In this document: positions 43,770 to 52,600 of the stretch, in pieces
How the letters are laid out: each line of letters begins with the position of its first letter
Numbering within the stretch: position 1 is the stretch's first letter
NCBI GenBank assembly: GCA_024763075.1
Contig: JANTGF010000011.1
Coordinates: 16,364 to 80,363, forward strand
Source: Bacteroidales bacterium
GTDB taxonomy: Bacteria > Bacteroidota > Bacteroidia > Bacteroidales > VadinHA17
Length of the DNA stretch: 64,000 nt
Reading direction: 5' to 3'
Translations under genes and position numbers: made by a program
The notes under the pieces: generated by a model
The model's database searches: none
What the model was told of the DNA's origin: nothing
What the model saw: only the letters and a program-made list of their open reading frames with translations

Positions 43770-44582
43770 TTAGCTGACATCAATGAAGCCTTTACCAACC
43801 CAGCCTTCCACCATGGTCTCAACTTTAAACCAACCGTTGCGTTCTTCAATGACTTTGACTTTAGTACCCCGGGTGAGAGGTCTGGCCACTTTTCTGAAAT
43901 TCACACCTGCATCTTCTCTGATATTTAACAGATTAGCAGTTACAACTCCTTCTTTATCAATTAGATTTGGTTCGTCGGAGCGATTTTGCGTGAGAAGGTT
44001 ATCCCGGAATTTATCCAATGGGAAAGCAGGTCCCGGATCCTGTTTTCGTCCTGGAGATATTTCCTCATGACCCAGTATGGTGTTCAACTTGTATTTTTCA
44101 ATAAGCATTTCACAAACCTGACGGCATTTATCAATTTGTTGCTCTGTGTATGTGTGCCAGTATTTTGGAGAAGTCTCATTTCTGTGAGTAGCGAAAACAG
44201 CTTCATTGGCCTGGTACTTCTTTCCAAACCAGGCCTGGTATTCGCTACCTACTTTTGTCAGTACACCTGCATTATCCAATTCAATGCCAATGGAATATTT
44301 ATTCAGCCATTTGCGGTTTCGGTAAAAGCTGTCACCGGCATGCCAGGATACGGTATCAAACGGGACCAGCTGGTAAATTTCGCCTTCCCGGCCTATTACC
44401 ATATGCGCGGAGGCTTTTACCGGCCCTGCCAAAAAGTTCGCCGATGATTCCGCACTTCTTCCGGCGGTGTAATGAATGACGATGGTATCAAGGTTACCCG
44501 GAGCAAATTTTTCTTTGTTTTTAGGGCAATCCATTTGCGTAACATTGTCGCCCACAATTAGATGATCATTGTTTATTTTCAT
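43770..44582 (-). CDS. N-acetylmuramoyl-L-alanine amidase with C-terminal SH3 domain
   Basis: 270 residues. The Amidase_2 domain (residues 30-185) has the zinc ligands His37 (VIHYTAG), His172 (LGHEEISPGRKQDPGPAF) and Asp182, and the helper residues around 180. The C-terminal 60 residues (ANLLNIREDAGVNFRKVARPLTRGTKVKVIEE.. to VGKGFIDV) are a bacterial SH3 domain for wall binding. There is no signal peptide, as in phage endolysins, so it needs help to reach the wall. The next gene encodes a DUF5675 protein and the one after it a membrane protein. The cleavage is that of the amide bond between muramic acid and L-Ala. Confidence 0.9.
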   Translation of the reverse strand: MKINNDHLIVGDNVTQMDCPKNKEKFAPGNLDTIVIHYTAGRSAESSANFLAGPVKASAHMVIGREGEIYQLVPFDTVSWHAGDSFYRNRKWLNKYSIGIELDNAGVLTKVGSEYQAWFGKKYQANEAVFATHRNETSPKYWHTYTEQQIDKCRQVCEMLIEKYKLNTILGHEEISPGRKQDPGPAFPLDKFRDNLLTQNRSDEPNLIDKEGVVTANLLNIREDAGVNFRKVARPLTRGTKVKVIEERNGWFKVETMVEGWVGKGFIDVS

Positions 44583-44936
44583 TTTATTAATTATTTAATG
44601 GTAACTGATTCAGGACTTACCCCGGGACAAAGCAATCGGCAAAACTGCAAAATCCGGTTTTTCAGATCAATCCTGATACTACTATTTTAACATCTTTGAT
44701 CCTAAGAGGGTGAGCTGCGCTTCCTCAGACAAATTTGCAGGATCAGATCAATGCCTGAGATATAGTCTGTTTTTTACCGGCTTAACCGGTTAAATATCAC
44801 ACAATTTACGAATAATATTTAGAATTGCAAAATATTTCTTTTTATTTCGGACAAATTAGTCTTTTATTAACAGATATCAAGGTTTAATAATATTATCTTA
44901 TTGGTTAAATTGTACAGAATTCAATTTATAAAAACA
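44583..44936. other. 354-bp spacer between eCIS core/cargo genes and the amidase set
   Basis: No gene is supported. The 12-bp perfect palindrome TTAACCGGTTAA (about 44784-44795) is the main structure, and the sequence on either side is AT-rich. It may hold the promoter for the amidase set; I could not find a clear TTTG/TAnnTTTG pair on the minus strand. No strong terminator follows the DUF4157 gene. Confidence 0.4.
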
Positions 44937-46079
44937 TCAGAATTTCAATTTTAATCCAATCATTACTTTGGGCTTTTTAAAGTCACCTTCAGTGGAAACA
45001 GTGAGCCATGTGTTGTTCTTAACTTTAAAGTCATATTTTAAAGCAGGGATTTTCCCTTTTCCAAGTGAGTAGAGAGAATATCCACCAATACCTACTACTG
45101 ATAATAGTAATTTGCCTTTTGAATTTAATTTTAGTTTATTGAACAGAGCTGTCTGCATTTTCTTTTTCCCTAATGTGCCCAGAGTTTTTTCAATACTTTC
45201 CTTAAATCTTTCTGAATTACTTTTTGGTTTCTTAGGGTCAAGAGAAAGGAGTACAGCCTTAAAGCTCTTTTCGTTTTTTTTCCATTGGGGTTCAGCTTTT
45301 TGCCGTTGAATGAAATTTTTTCTCCTCACCTTTGCATGTCCCTGTTGAACCACATGTGTCAATTCATGTGCTAATAAATGTCTGCCGGTAGTACTTTCAG
45401 GCTTGTATTTACCGCTGTTGAAATAAATATGTTTTCCGCTTGCAAAAGCCTGTGCCCGGAGGGAACGGTTCATTTGTACAGCAGTTGAGTCAGTATGGAT
45501 CCGGACATCCGTAAAATCAGAACCAAATCTGTTTTTCATGAATTGCCGGGTATTACCGGGTAACGGATTTCCTGTACTTTTACCTGAATTCAGATTTTTT
45601 TGAACCCATTCCATGGATTTGGACCGTGATGCTGCCATTTCGGACTGAGTTTGCATGAGTATCTCTTCTTCTTCCTCCTGCCGTTGAAGTTTAGCCTGAA
45701 GTTCTTCCTCCTCTTCTTCGGTGGGTTGCATCTGTAATTTGGGCATCAACTCTTCCTCTTCTTCTCCGACCGGCTGGAATTGGAACATTGGTTTTGATTG
45801 GAGCATTTCTTCTTCCCCCTCTTCCTGCATTTGAATGCTGGTTTGTAACATTTCCTCCTCTTCTTCCTCAGCTGGTTGTGACTGAATTGCACTTTCAGGC
45901 ATACTCATTACCTGATCTGCTACTTTGTCGGCTTCCTGTTCGTATTTATCATTTGGTTTTCCAATTGTAACTTGGGTTTGCAATGCCGGAGTTTTTAATG
46001 GCACAGGTTTGATATCCCTGGAGTTATTAGCAACTGCTTTGCCGCTAGTCCTTTGTTCAGCTTCGGTATATGTTTTCAT
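44937..46079 (-). CDS. DUF4157 protein of the eCIS, with Glu-rich repeats and HELTH zincin-like motif
   Basis: 380 residues. The N terminus holds the KAVAN tag (14-18), then KYEQEADKVADQVM (45-58), a segment found in many DUF4157 proteins. Residues 69-140 are five copies of a short unit, a run of Glu followed by Leu-Gln and polar residues. The DUF4157 domain (about 171-250) contains GNTRQFMKNRFGSDFTDVRIHTDS and the zinc-protease-like HELTH (238-242). A C-terminal beta-rich region of 120 residues is new to me. DUF4157 genes are a hallmark of eCIS loci and some products are loaded effectors. The product is probably cargo or a loading factor. Confidence 0.8.
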   Translation of the reverse strand: MKTYTEAEQRTSGKAVANNSRDIKPVPLKTPALQTQVTIGKPNDKYEQEADKVADQVMSMPESAIQSQPAEEEEEEMLQTSIQMQEEGEEEMLQSKPMFQFQPVGEEEEELMPKLQMQPTEEEEEELQAKLQRQEEEEEILMQTQSEMAASRSKSMEWVQKNLNSGKSTGNPLPGNTRQFMKNRFGSDFTDVRIHTDSTAVQMNRSLRAQAFASGKHIYFNSGKYKPESTTGRHLLAHELTHVVQQGHAKVRRKNFIQRQKAEPQWKKNEKSFKAVLLSLDPKKPKSNSERFKESIEKTLGTLGKKKMQTALFNKLKLNSKGKLLLSVVGIGGYSLYSLGKGKIPALKYDFKVKNNTWLTVSTEGDFKKPKVMIGLKLKF

Positions 46080-46111
46080 GGCAAAATCACTTAAGTATTC
46101 GTTATTTTTTA

Positions 46112-46810
46112 TTATGATTTGACGGAAGGATATTTTTTTGTTTCATCAGTACCTGTTTTTTTATCTTCGCAGTCAAGGTCAATATTTGTAATGAATGGAT
46201 CCAGATCATCGCTCGCATCATTTGCTATTTTTTTTCTTCTTTTATCCTCTTTCTCATGAATAGGTTGTAAAAGATCTCCATTCCAATCTTCTTTACAAAC
46301 TTTCATTTTAAAGGGTTTGTTTACTGTTCCATTGTATTTCTCAAATGCAGCTTTATGTTGTTTCTCATGCGGTGTCAATATATTCTTGATCCATTTTTTC
46401 ACACGCTTTCTCTGGCAGGGTTTAAGGTGAGCATATTCGGAGGGTGCTGGCAAGGTAATCGTTGGATGTGCCTTGAAAGTAAGTGCCAATATGCCAGAAA
46501 CAATTATGCAATTACTATCGGGGCAGCCCGAACAATCTTTTGCCCTTTTAAATTTTAAATTTTTAGTGGTTCCTGTCCCGTTATCATAATTAGCTACCGT
46601 TTTTCCATGTAGATGGATACTGGTTGATCCTTCTCCAATTGAAACTTTTGACTCTTGTTTTCCACTTGTATACAGGGTGGGATAAACCAGATCAGTACTT
46701 GCATAATACTTATACTGTGATTCATGTAATGAATGCCCATAACCTGAATTAGCAACCGCTTTACTGCTGCGTTTATGTAGTCTTATTTTACTTGACTTAC
46801 TTCTTTCCAT
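46112..46810 (-). CDS. Putative eCIS cargo with HExxH motif and KAVAN tag
   Basis: 232 residues. A basic N terminus with the tag SSKAVANSG (residues 15-23) precedes a region with a cysteine cluster CSGCPDSNC (93-101) and LTPHEKQHKAAFEKY, where HEKQH (148-152) is an HExxH-type zinc-protease motif. The layout is close to the DUF922-type metallopeptidases. It overlaps the stop of the AAA+ ATPase gene by one base (TAATG) and precedes the DUF4157 gene by 32 bp, the normal place for eCIS effectors. No signal peptide. Peptidase activity and cargo status are both inferred. Confidence 0.6.
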   Translation of the reverse strand: MERSKSSKIRLHKRSSKAVANSGYGHSLHESQYKYYASTDLVYPTLYTSGKQESKVSIGEGSTSIHLHGKTVANYDNGTGTTKNLKFKRAKDCSGCPDSNCIIVSGILALTFKAHPTITLPAPSEYAHLKPCQRKRVKKWIKNILTPHEKQHKAAFEKYNGTVNKPFKMKVCKEDWNGDLLQPIHEKEDKRRKKIANDASDDLDPFITNIDLDCEDKKTGTDETKKYPSVKS

Positions 46811-48171
46811 TATGAAAAAGTTTTTCCCTCTTTTCTGAATTCTCTGATGATTCCTTCCTGTAAATCCTTGTTTTTAATAATATTTTCACCATTACTTATT
46901 GCCTTAAGAGATGCAAACCGCACTATATTCATGATCGATCCGCCTGTTACTTCATATTTATTTGCGATCTGATTCAGGTTGATATCTTTATCCAGAATGG
47001 CCTCCGGTGAAATAGCATTTTCCCACAGTTTGAGCCGTTGGGCGGGTTTTGGTACCGGGAAATGTATGATGGACTGAAAACGCCGTGCAAAAGCTTCATC
47101 AAGATTGCTTTTAAAATTGGTTGCCAGAATTACCAACCCGTCGTAATCTTCTACTTTTTGCAAAAGATAGGATACTTCCTGGTTGGCATACCGGTCGTGG
47201 GCATCGGAAATACTCGTTCGTTTGCCAAACAGAGCATCTGCCTCGTCAAAAAACAGTATCCAACCCTTGTTTTCAGCTTTGTCAAATATTCTTGCCAGAT
47301 TTTTCTCTGTTTCGCCGATATATTTTGAGATGACCATGGAAAGGTCAACTTTATAAACTTCCCGGTTGGTTAGTTTGCCTATGAGGCCGGCTGTAAGTGT
47401 TTTACCCGTACCAGACGGGCCATGGAACAGGCAACGGAACCCGGGCATGGTTCTTTTATTCATCCCCCATTTATCCATCAGGGTATGACCGTGTTCTATC
47501 CAGGTAAGGATTTCTTCTACCTGGTTCGCGGTATCCTCATCCAGTACAAGATCACTCCATTCCAGCTTCGTTTCAATAGGTTTCGCGGGAAAAGAAAGGG
47601 AAAATTTCGGCTTTTTGATTTTTCCGCTTGTAAAATAATCCACATACTCTTCTGACAGACGAAGAACACCACTTAAATAGGGTTCATTCTCATTTGAGGT
47701 TTGTAACTGAAGTATTTTATGTTTGTAAAAGAAATGTTCCCGTCCGAAGATATAGCTGAAATCAATTCTCCGTTCTATATTATTTCCGGCCAGAATGAAC
47801 ATAGCTGTTTCTCCGGTTGGAAGAAATCCTCCATGATATTCCCCTTTTATTCCGCCAAATTCGGTAAATCCCCTGTTGAACTTCTGATTCCGGGTAAAAA
47901 ACACATCCAGCAGATGGGGTTGTACATGTGGTGTTAAGCTCAGGATCAGAACAATCCGTTCAGGGATACTCAATTGATAATAATCTATAAATTCAGCATA
48001 TTGTGATGAGCCCTTTTTAAAAACCGGGGGAGTGATCTTTAAAATGTCTCTGGTTCTTTTTCCCGGATTAAAGTATTGTTTAAACCTCTCATCGAGCACT
48101 TTAGTAAACCATTCCAGTTCTCCTGTCAGATGATTGACATTTATTTTTATTTTTACATTCTTTTTTACCAT
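46810..48171 (-). CDS. AAA+ ATPase of the eCIS (Afp15-like)
   Basis: 453 residues. An N-terminal domain of about 200 residues, beta-rich with IYFG-like turns, is followed by an AAA+ module: Walker A GPSGTGKT (251-258), Walker B ILFFDEADALFG (305-316), sensor 1 ATN (350-352) and an Arg-finger pair (363-364). The second-region-of-homology segment is FARRFQSIIHF. AAA+ ATPases of this group, such as Afp15, occur in nearly all eCIS loci and are thought to aid assembly or cargo loading. They are not ClpV. It overlaps the upstream tape-measure-type gene by seven bases. Confidence 0.88.
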   Translation of the reverse strand: MVKKNVKIKINVNHLTGELEWFTKVLDERFKQYFNPGKRTRDILKITPPVFKKGSSQYAEFIDYYQLSIPERIVLILSLTPHVQPHLLDVFFTRNQKFNRGFTEFGGIKGEYHGGFLPTGETAMFILAGNNIERRIDFSYIFGREHFFYKHKILQLQTSNENEPYLSGVLRLSEEYVDYFTSGKIKKPKFSLSFPAKPIETKLEWSDLVLDEDTANQVEEILTWIEHGHTLMDKWGMNKRTMPGFRCLFHGPSGTGKTLTAGLIGKLTNREVYKVDLSMVISKYIGETEKNLARIFDKAENKGWILFFDEADALFGKRTSISDAHDRYANQEVSYLLQKVEDYDGLVILATNFKSNLDEAFARRFQSIIHFPVPKPAQRLKLWENAISPEAILDKDINLNQIANKYEVTGGSIMNIVRFASLKAISNGENIIKNKDLQEGIIREFRKEGKTFS

Positions 48172-49589
48172 TCTGTTTCTATTATTTTTTTCATCCAGGG
48201 AAGTTTAACGGTATTGTAAGACCATGGTATTTTATCCAGTAGTACATCATATGCTTTTCTTTCTACCTGAAGTCTCCATCTTTCCTGCTTCTGCTTAAGT
48301 ATCCCCTGACGTTGCAGAAAATTATTACGAAATCCATTTACAGAGGTGTTTTTCAAAGTTTTCCAATGTCTGATCGCTGCTTTTACCATTTCGGTTGCTG
48401 CTGTTTTTTCCTGCCTGTTTAAGGACACTTCCAGTGGAACCGGTTTTTCACGGGGATATCCGCATAAAATTTTATTTAGAATGAGGAAATGCTCCGGTTG
48501 GGGCAGATTCCCTGACACCAGGTACTGCAAGAGGTGAATCGCTTTGAAGATTACATACTCACCTGTAAATGTATCCCCCCTGGTGAAATTCAGTTTTCGG
48601 AATAATTCGGGTAAAAAAGGATGAAGCAGAATAAGGCCTGCATTTGTTATCCGGTTTGAACCTGCTTCTTCCTTGTCTTCTGTTTCAGATATTTTTTCAC
48701 TGGAAGACTCAGGTTCTTTTCCTGAAAACTTTCCGGATTTCTTTTGAAGACTTCTGATTTTCAAAACAAATTCCTTTTCATCTTTGGAGCTGTTAATCAA
48801 TAATTCCCTTAAAATATTCTCATATTTAACAGGAATTCTTTCTGCAAGCCTTATGAGAAAATTTTCTTCAAAGTTGAAAAGGGCTTTATTACCCGAATCA
48901 ACTATTATTCCCGTCAATATGACCCGTAATATATCCTTACTGGCGGAATTGCGTAATGCAGGGAGGCTTGTTTTTTTTAATACATCCAACAGCTGATCTA
49001 TAAATTCAAGATAGGTGGAAAGGCTGATTTCAAAAAGGTTCTCAAATAGTTTGTTAACTATTTTTTCAGGGAATTGATAAACCAGCCGCTCCTGAAAAGA
49101 TGGTTTAGCAATATGTTCCCGGATAAAAGGCATAATTTTATCCGGTTCTGATAAAAACAGTTTTTCTAAAGTCGCTTGCAAGTCCGGAAATGAACTTACC
49201 TGGTACCATGGAACATTGCTGGTTAATAAAAATGTTTTCAGGGTATTAACATCTGACTGATCTTTCGTGTAAATCTGTACATTTTCACTATCTTTTGGTA
49301 TATCATACCGGATTTCCGACAGCTTTTCATATAGCTTGTCTTTGAATAATCGGGGAAATTCTGAGGGAAAGTCTTCAAACGAAATATTTCCCAGATCAAT
49401 ATCAAGCCTTTCTATAACTGCCAAAGAATCCCCGGGAACAGCCTTGTTGAAAATTTCCTCCAGTATTCCTTTGATTTCGTTTCTGTTATATCTGCTTAGC
49501 TTATCCTGGATCTCCAGTGCCTGTTTTTCGTTGGCTGCCTCCAGATCAAAATATAGTTTTCCTATGTTATGCCCGTTTTTCGTCATCAT
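48165..49589 (-). CDS. Contractile injection system tape-measure family protein
   Basis: 474 residues, a second ATG one codon in. The N terminus (IGKLYFDLEAANEKQALEIQDKLSRYN) and IERLDIDLGNISFEDFPSEF are the standard beginning of the CIS_TMP family, and NAGLILLHPFLPELFRKLNFT, HLLQYLVSG and the C-terminal QRQGILKQKQERWRLQVERKAYDVLLDKIPWSYNTVKLPWM close it. The family name suggests setting particle length; whether this protein does so is not proven here. Placement directly before the AAA+ ATPase matches other Bacteroidota eCIS loci. Confidence 0.85.
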   Translation of the reverse strand: MMTKNGHNIGKLYFDLEAANEKQALEIQDKLSRYNRNEIKGILEEIFNKAVPGDSLAVIERLDIDLGNISFEDFPSEFPRLFKDKLYEKLSEIRYDIPKDSENVQIYTKDQSDVNTLKTFLLTSNVPWYQVSSFPDLQATLEKLFLSEPDKIMPFIREHIAKPSFQERLVYQFPEKIVNKLFENLFEISLSTYLEFIDQLLDVLKKTSLPALRNSASKDILRVILTGIIVDSGNKALFNFEENFLIRLAERIPVKYENILRELLINSSKDEKEFVLKIRSLQKKSGKFSGKEPESSSEKISETEDKEEAGSNRITNAGLILLHPFLPELFRKLNFTRGDTFTGEYVIFKAIHLLQYLVSGNLPQPEHFLILNKILCGYPREKPVPLEVSLNRQEKTAATEMVKAAIRHWKTLKNTSVNGFRNNFLQRQGILKQKQERWRLQVERKAYDVLLDKIPWSYNTVKLPWMKKIIETEW

Positions 49590-49635
49590 TCACCAAATTA
49601 TGCATTAATCTGTTCATTTGAGGTTGAGAAGATGA

Positions 49636-52600
49636 TCAGGGAATTAATTTGATCAGATCGTTTTTCTTCATTCTTCCTGTAATTGAAACATTATTGTTCA
49701 TCAATATTTTCTTAATACTGTTTACGGAAAGCACGCTTACTTCACCTTTTGTCAGATTTAACCCGTTTCCGGTCTCAATGATCATATCGGTAAGCGTTTT
49801 GTCGTCCTTGTTTTCTATTTCGCTGACACCTCTTTCTTTAAGAATGGATTTCTTTTCATTACCGGAAAGGGATGCTAACCATTCATTGTCCATTTTCAAT
49901 GATTTATTCTGGCTGGTGCAGCATTTCTCCTTCTGGTATGCTGTAATAATTCTTTCCAGTTCATTGTTTTTATACTTCCTTTCAGGATCATAATTTACAC
50001 TGATCTCATTGTCCAATAAACAGTTTAATAAAATCTTTTTTGCTTCCAACTGGAAAATGCTGCCACCATCTTCATTAAAATCAACAGACTGGAACCCACA
50101 TGATTCCATAAGTATCTCTAATAATATGTTTGCATTTTCCTCCAAAGTCTCTCTTCTTTCAACCCCCCGGGATTTAAACGCTAATTCAAATGGGTCGTAT
50201 TTAAGCATTTCCAGCACTTTCTTACCCCAGCAAAGTAAAATGTCAACTGTATAACATCTTGAAGGGATAGGTGTTTCAACTTCAAAAATAATATCCTGGC
50301 TTACAGGTGGAGAACTGCATTTATCCTTCTTTGCAGTTAGCGTAATGCTAGCCTTTTGGCCGTTTTCTACATCTTTGTATATATGATCTGCCGGGAACAG
50401 GTTCCCTTCGTATTTTTCGCCATTGCCAAAGTCAAATGAATAACTATCTGCGTTTAAACAATTGTTTGTGAAAGTTACTTTCATTTGGTTTTTACCAACA
50501 AGTACTGGTTTTGAGGCAGTGAAACCGGCAACCGGCTTATATACTTTCAGGTTTAAAACAACGGTCTGGTTGTTGACCAGATAGTTTAATTGAATGTCTT
50601 CCTTTTTCCAGTCTATTGAAGAGGGTTGAAATACGTATCCTCCTCCAACAGGCTGTACCCCGGGGCCGGAAATTTTCCCGCCGGCCGGTTCAAAAGTGAA
50701 TTCATACTTGTTTGTATCACCTGCGCAATAGACTGTATCTTCCAATCTGAAAACAATTTGAGAAACAACCATTGTTGAGATTTCAGGACAGGATCCACAA
50801 CATAAATAGGGCAGAGCAAAGTCAGCCACTATCACATTATTCGGAGGTAACTTATCCGGTGGAAATGGTACTAAACCAAGTGACGCTTCAATCCTGTCAA
50901 TGATTGCCTGTGGTAGTTTTCCCCTGTTCTGATTCAGGTAATCCAATACATAATTATCATTGGATATCATACCCAGATCAGACATTTCCATTTTATATTC
51001 CTTACTTTCATACCCGAAGGATCGTTTTTCATTACTCATTTCAGTCCTGACAGTTGGGGGAATGAGTTTATCTTCGGAAGTACCTGGTTTTGGTCCTGAT
51101 AAATTCATTTCATCCGGATTTTTTTCATAAATCCGGTTTTCTGCTTCCATGGCCGGCAGATCAGATTCAGGCCTGAAAATACCATGGATTTCACCCGGCT
51201 TCACCTGCATGGTTCTGTCATTTGTGTCAATGTAAACCAAAACAAGGGTTCCACCTTTTGGGACACCTGCCATATGTTCAAGTCCCGGATGATCTTTTGC
51301 AAATCGCGAAAATAAATTTAGTTGCCTTACTTCGTTAATCTTTTTCAGGTAAAGTTTATATATATTGAGTATTTTCCGAATGCTGCAATGGTAAATAAGC
51401 TTATCTAGGCGATAAAGGATCATCTCTTCATTTCCTACTCTCTGATATTTAGGATCTTTCAGATTATCCTGAATGGATTTTCTGAATCCGGTTGCCGAAT
51501 TGACGAGGGTTTTATAATCCTTATTCAGGGTTTTTACGTCCAGATCTTCTAATTTTTCCGGAATATTTTTTAGCAGGGTATCAATATTGGATGCTATTTG
51601 AACGGGGTATAGAATGGTATAAATGAAAACCCCCGGAACCATGAATTCCAGCTGTCCACTTGCAAAAATATTAAAAATAGAAGAATAGAGATCCTGTCCG
51701 GACAGATCAATATTGTCTATCATATACCCGATGGTGCCTTCAGTTGGTTTGAAATAATCAAAACTAAAATCAGTTACCTGTATTGATTCATCATTCAGGT
51801 CAATATATTTTTCAGTTTTGCCAGAATCAAAACCGGTTTTTTTGGTGCCTGACTTCCCTGTATCAACTTCATGAATGTTCTTTTCAATATTTTTGCCTGC
51901 TCCCAACAGATTCAGAATCTCATTTGCGGGATTCTTTGCTTTTTTTACAACTTTTTCAGTTTCATTATTCACTTTCGAAACATCAGGAGAACCTGCTATC
52001 GCCAGATTGGTATCCAGTTCGCGAAAAAATCCGGCTTCTTCGAGCAACATGCATTTCAACTCGGTGGTAAAAGTATTGTACAGGGTTTGCAAATCATCAA
52101 AATGACATTCCGCATCAATGTTGGTATTTGCAAACCTGCGACTGAGTTTAATACCCACAATCTTAACGGGGAGATTCAGTTTTTCCTGTTTGCCCAGAAG
52201 ATTTGCCAATGTCTTTTCATAGTTTTTGCCAACATGTCCTTCAACTCTCAGAAAATCGTATTTTTTATAATTCCAAAGCAATGGTTTCTCAATAAATTCA
52301 TCCTTTCCATAAATATTTTCTGCATGGTATGACAGAATGGTATCTGAGGTTATGCGTTTTTTCTTATCATAATTCCAGAACTTATACAATTTTCCCGAAT
52401 CATTTACATCATAATAAAAAGGAATGGCCCTTTTGCTGATTGGCTCTGAATACATAGAAGAAGGAGTGAATTTAATCTCTTTGTAGTTAATAGCCTGTGT
52501 ATTAAATTCTTTCACCATTTTTACCAAACGTTGATGATAAAGCTTAACTTTTTCAAGCAAATCCTGCTGTTTACCAAGAATGGGTGAATAAATAAAATGA

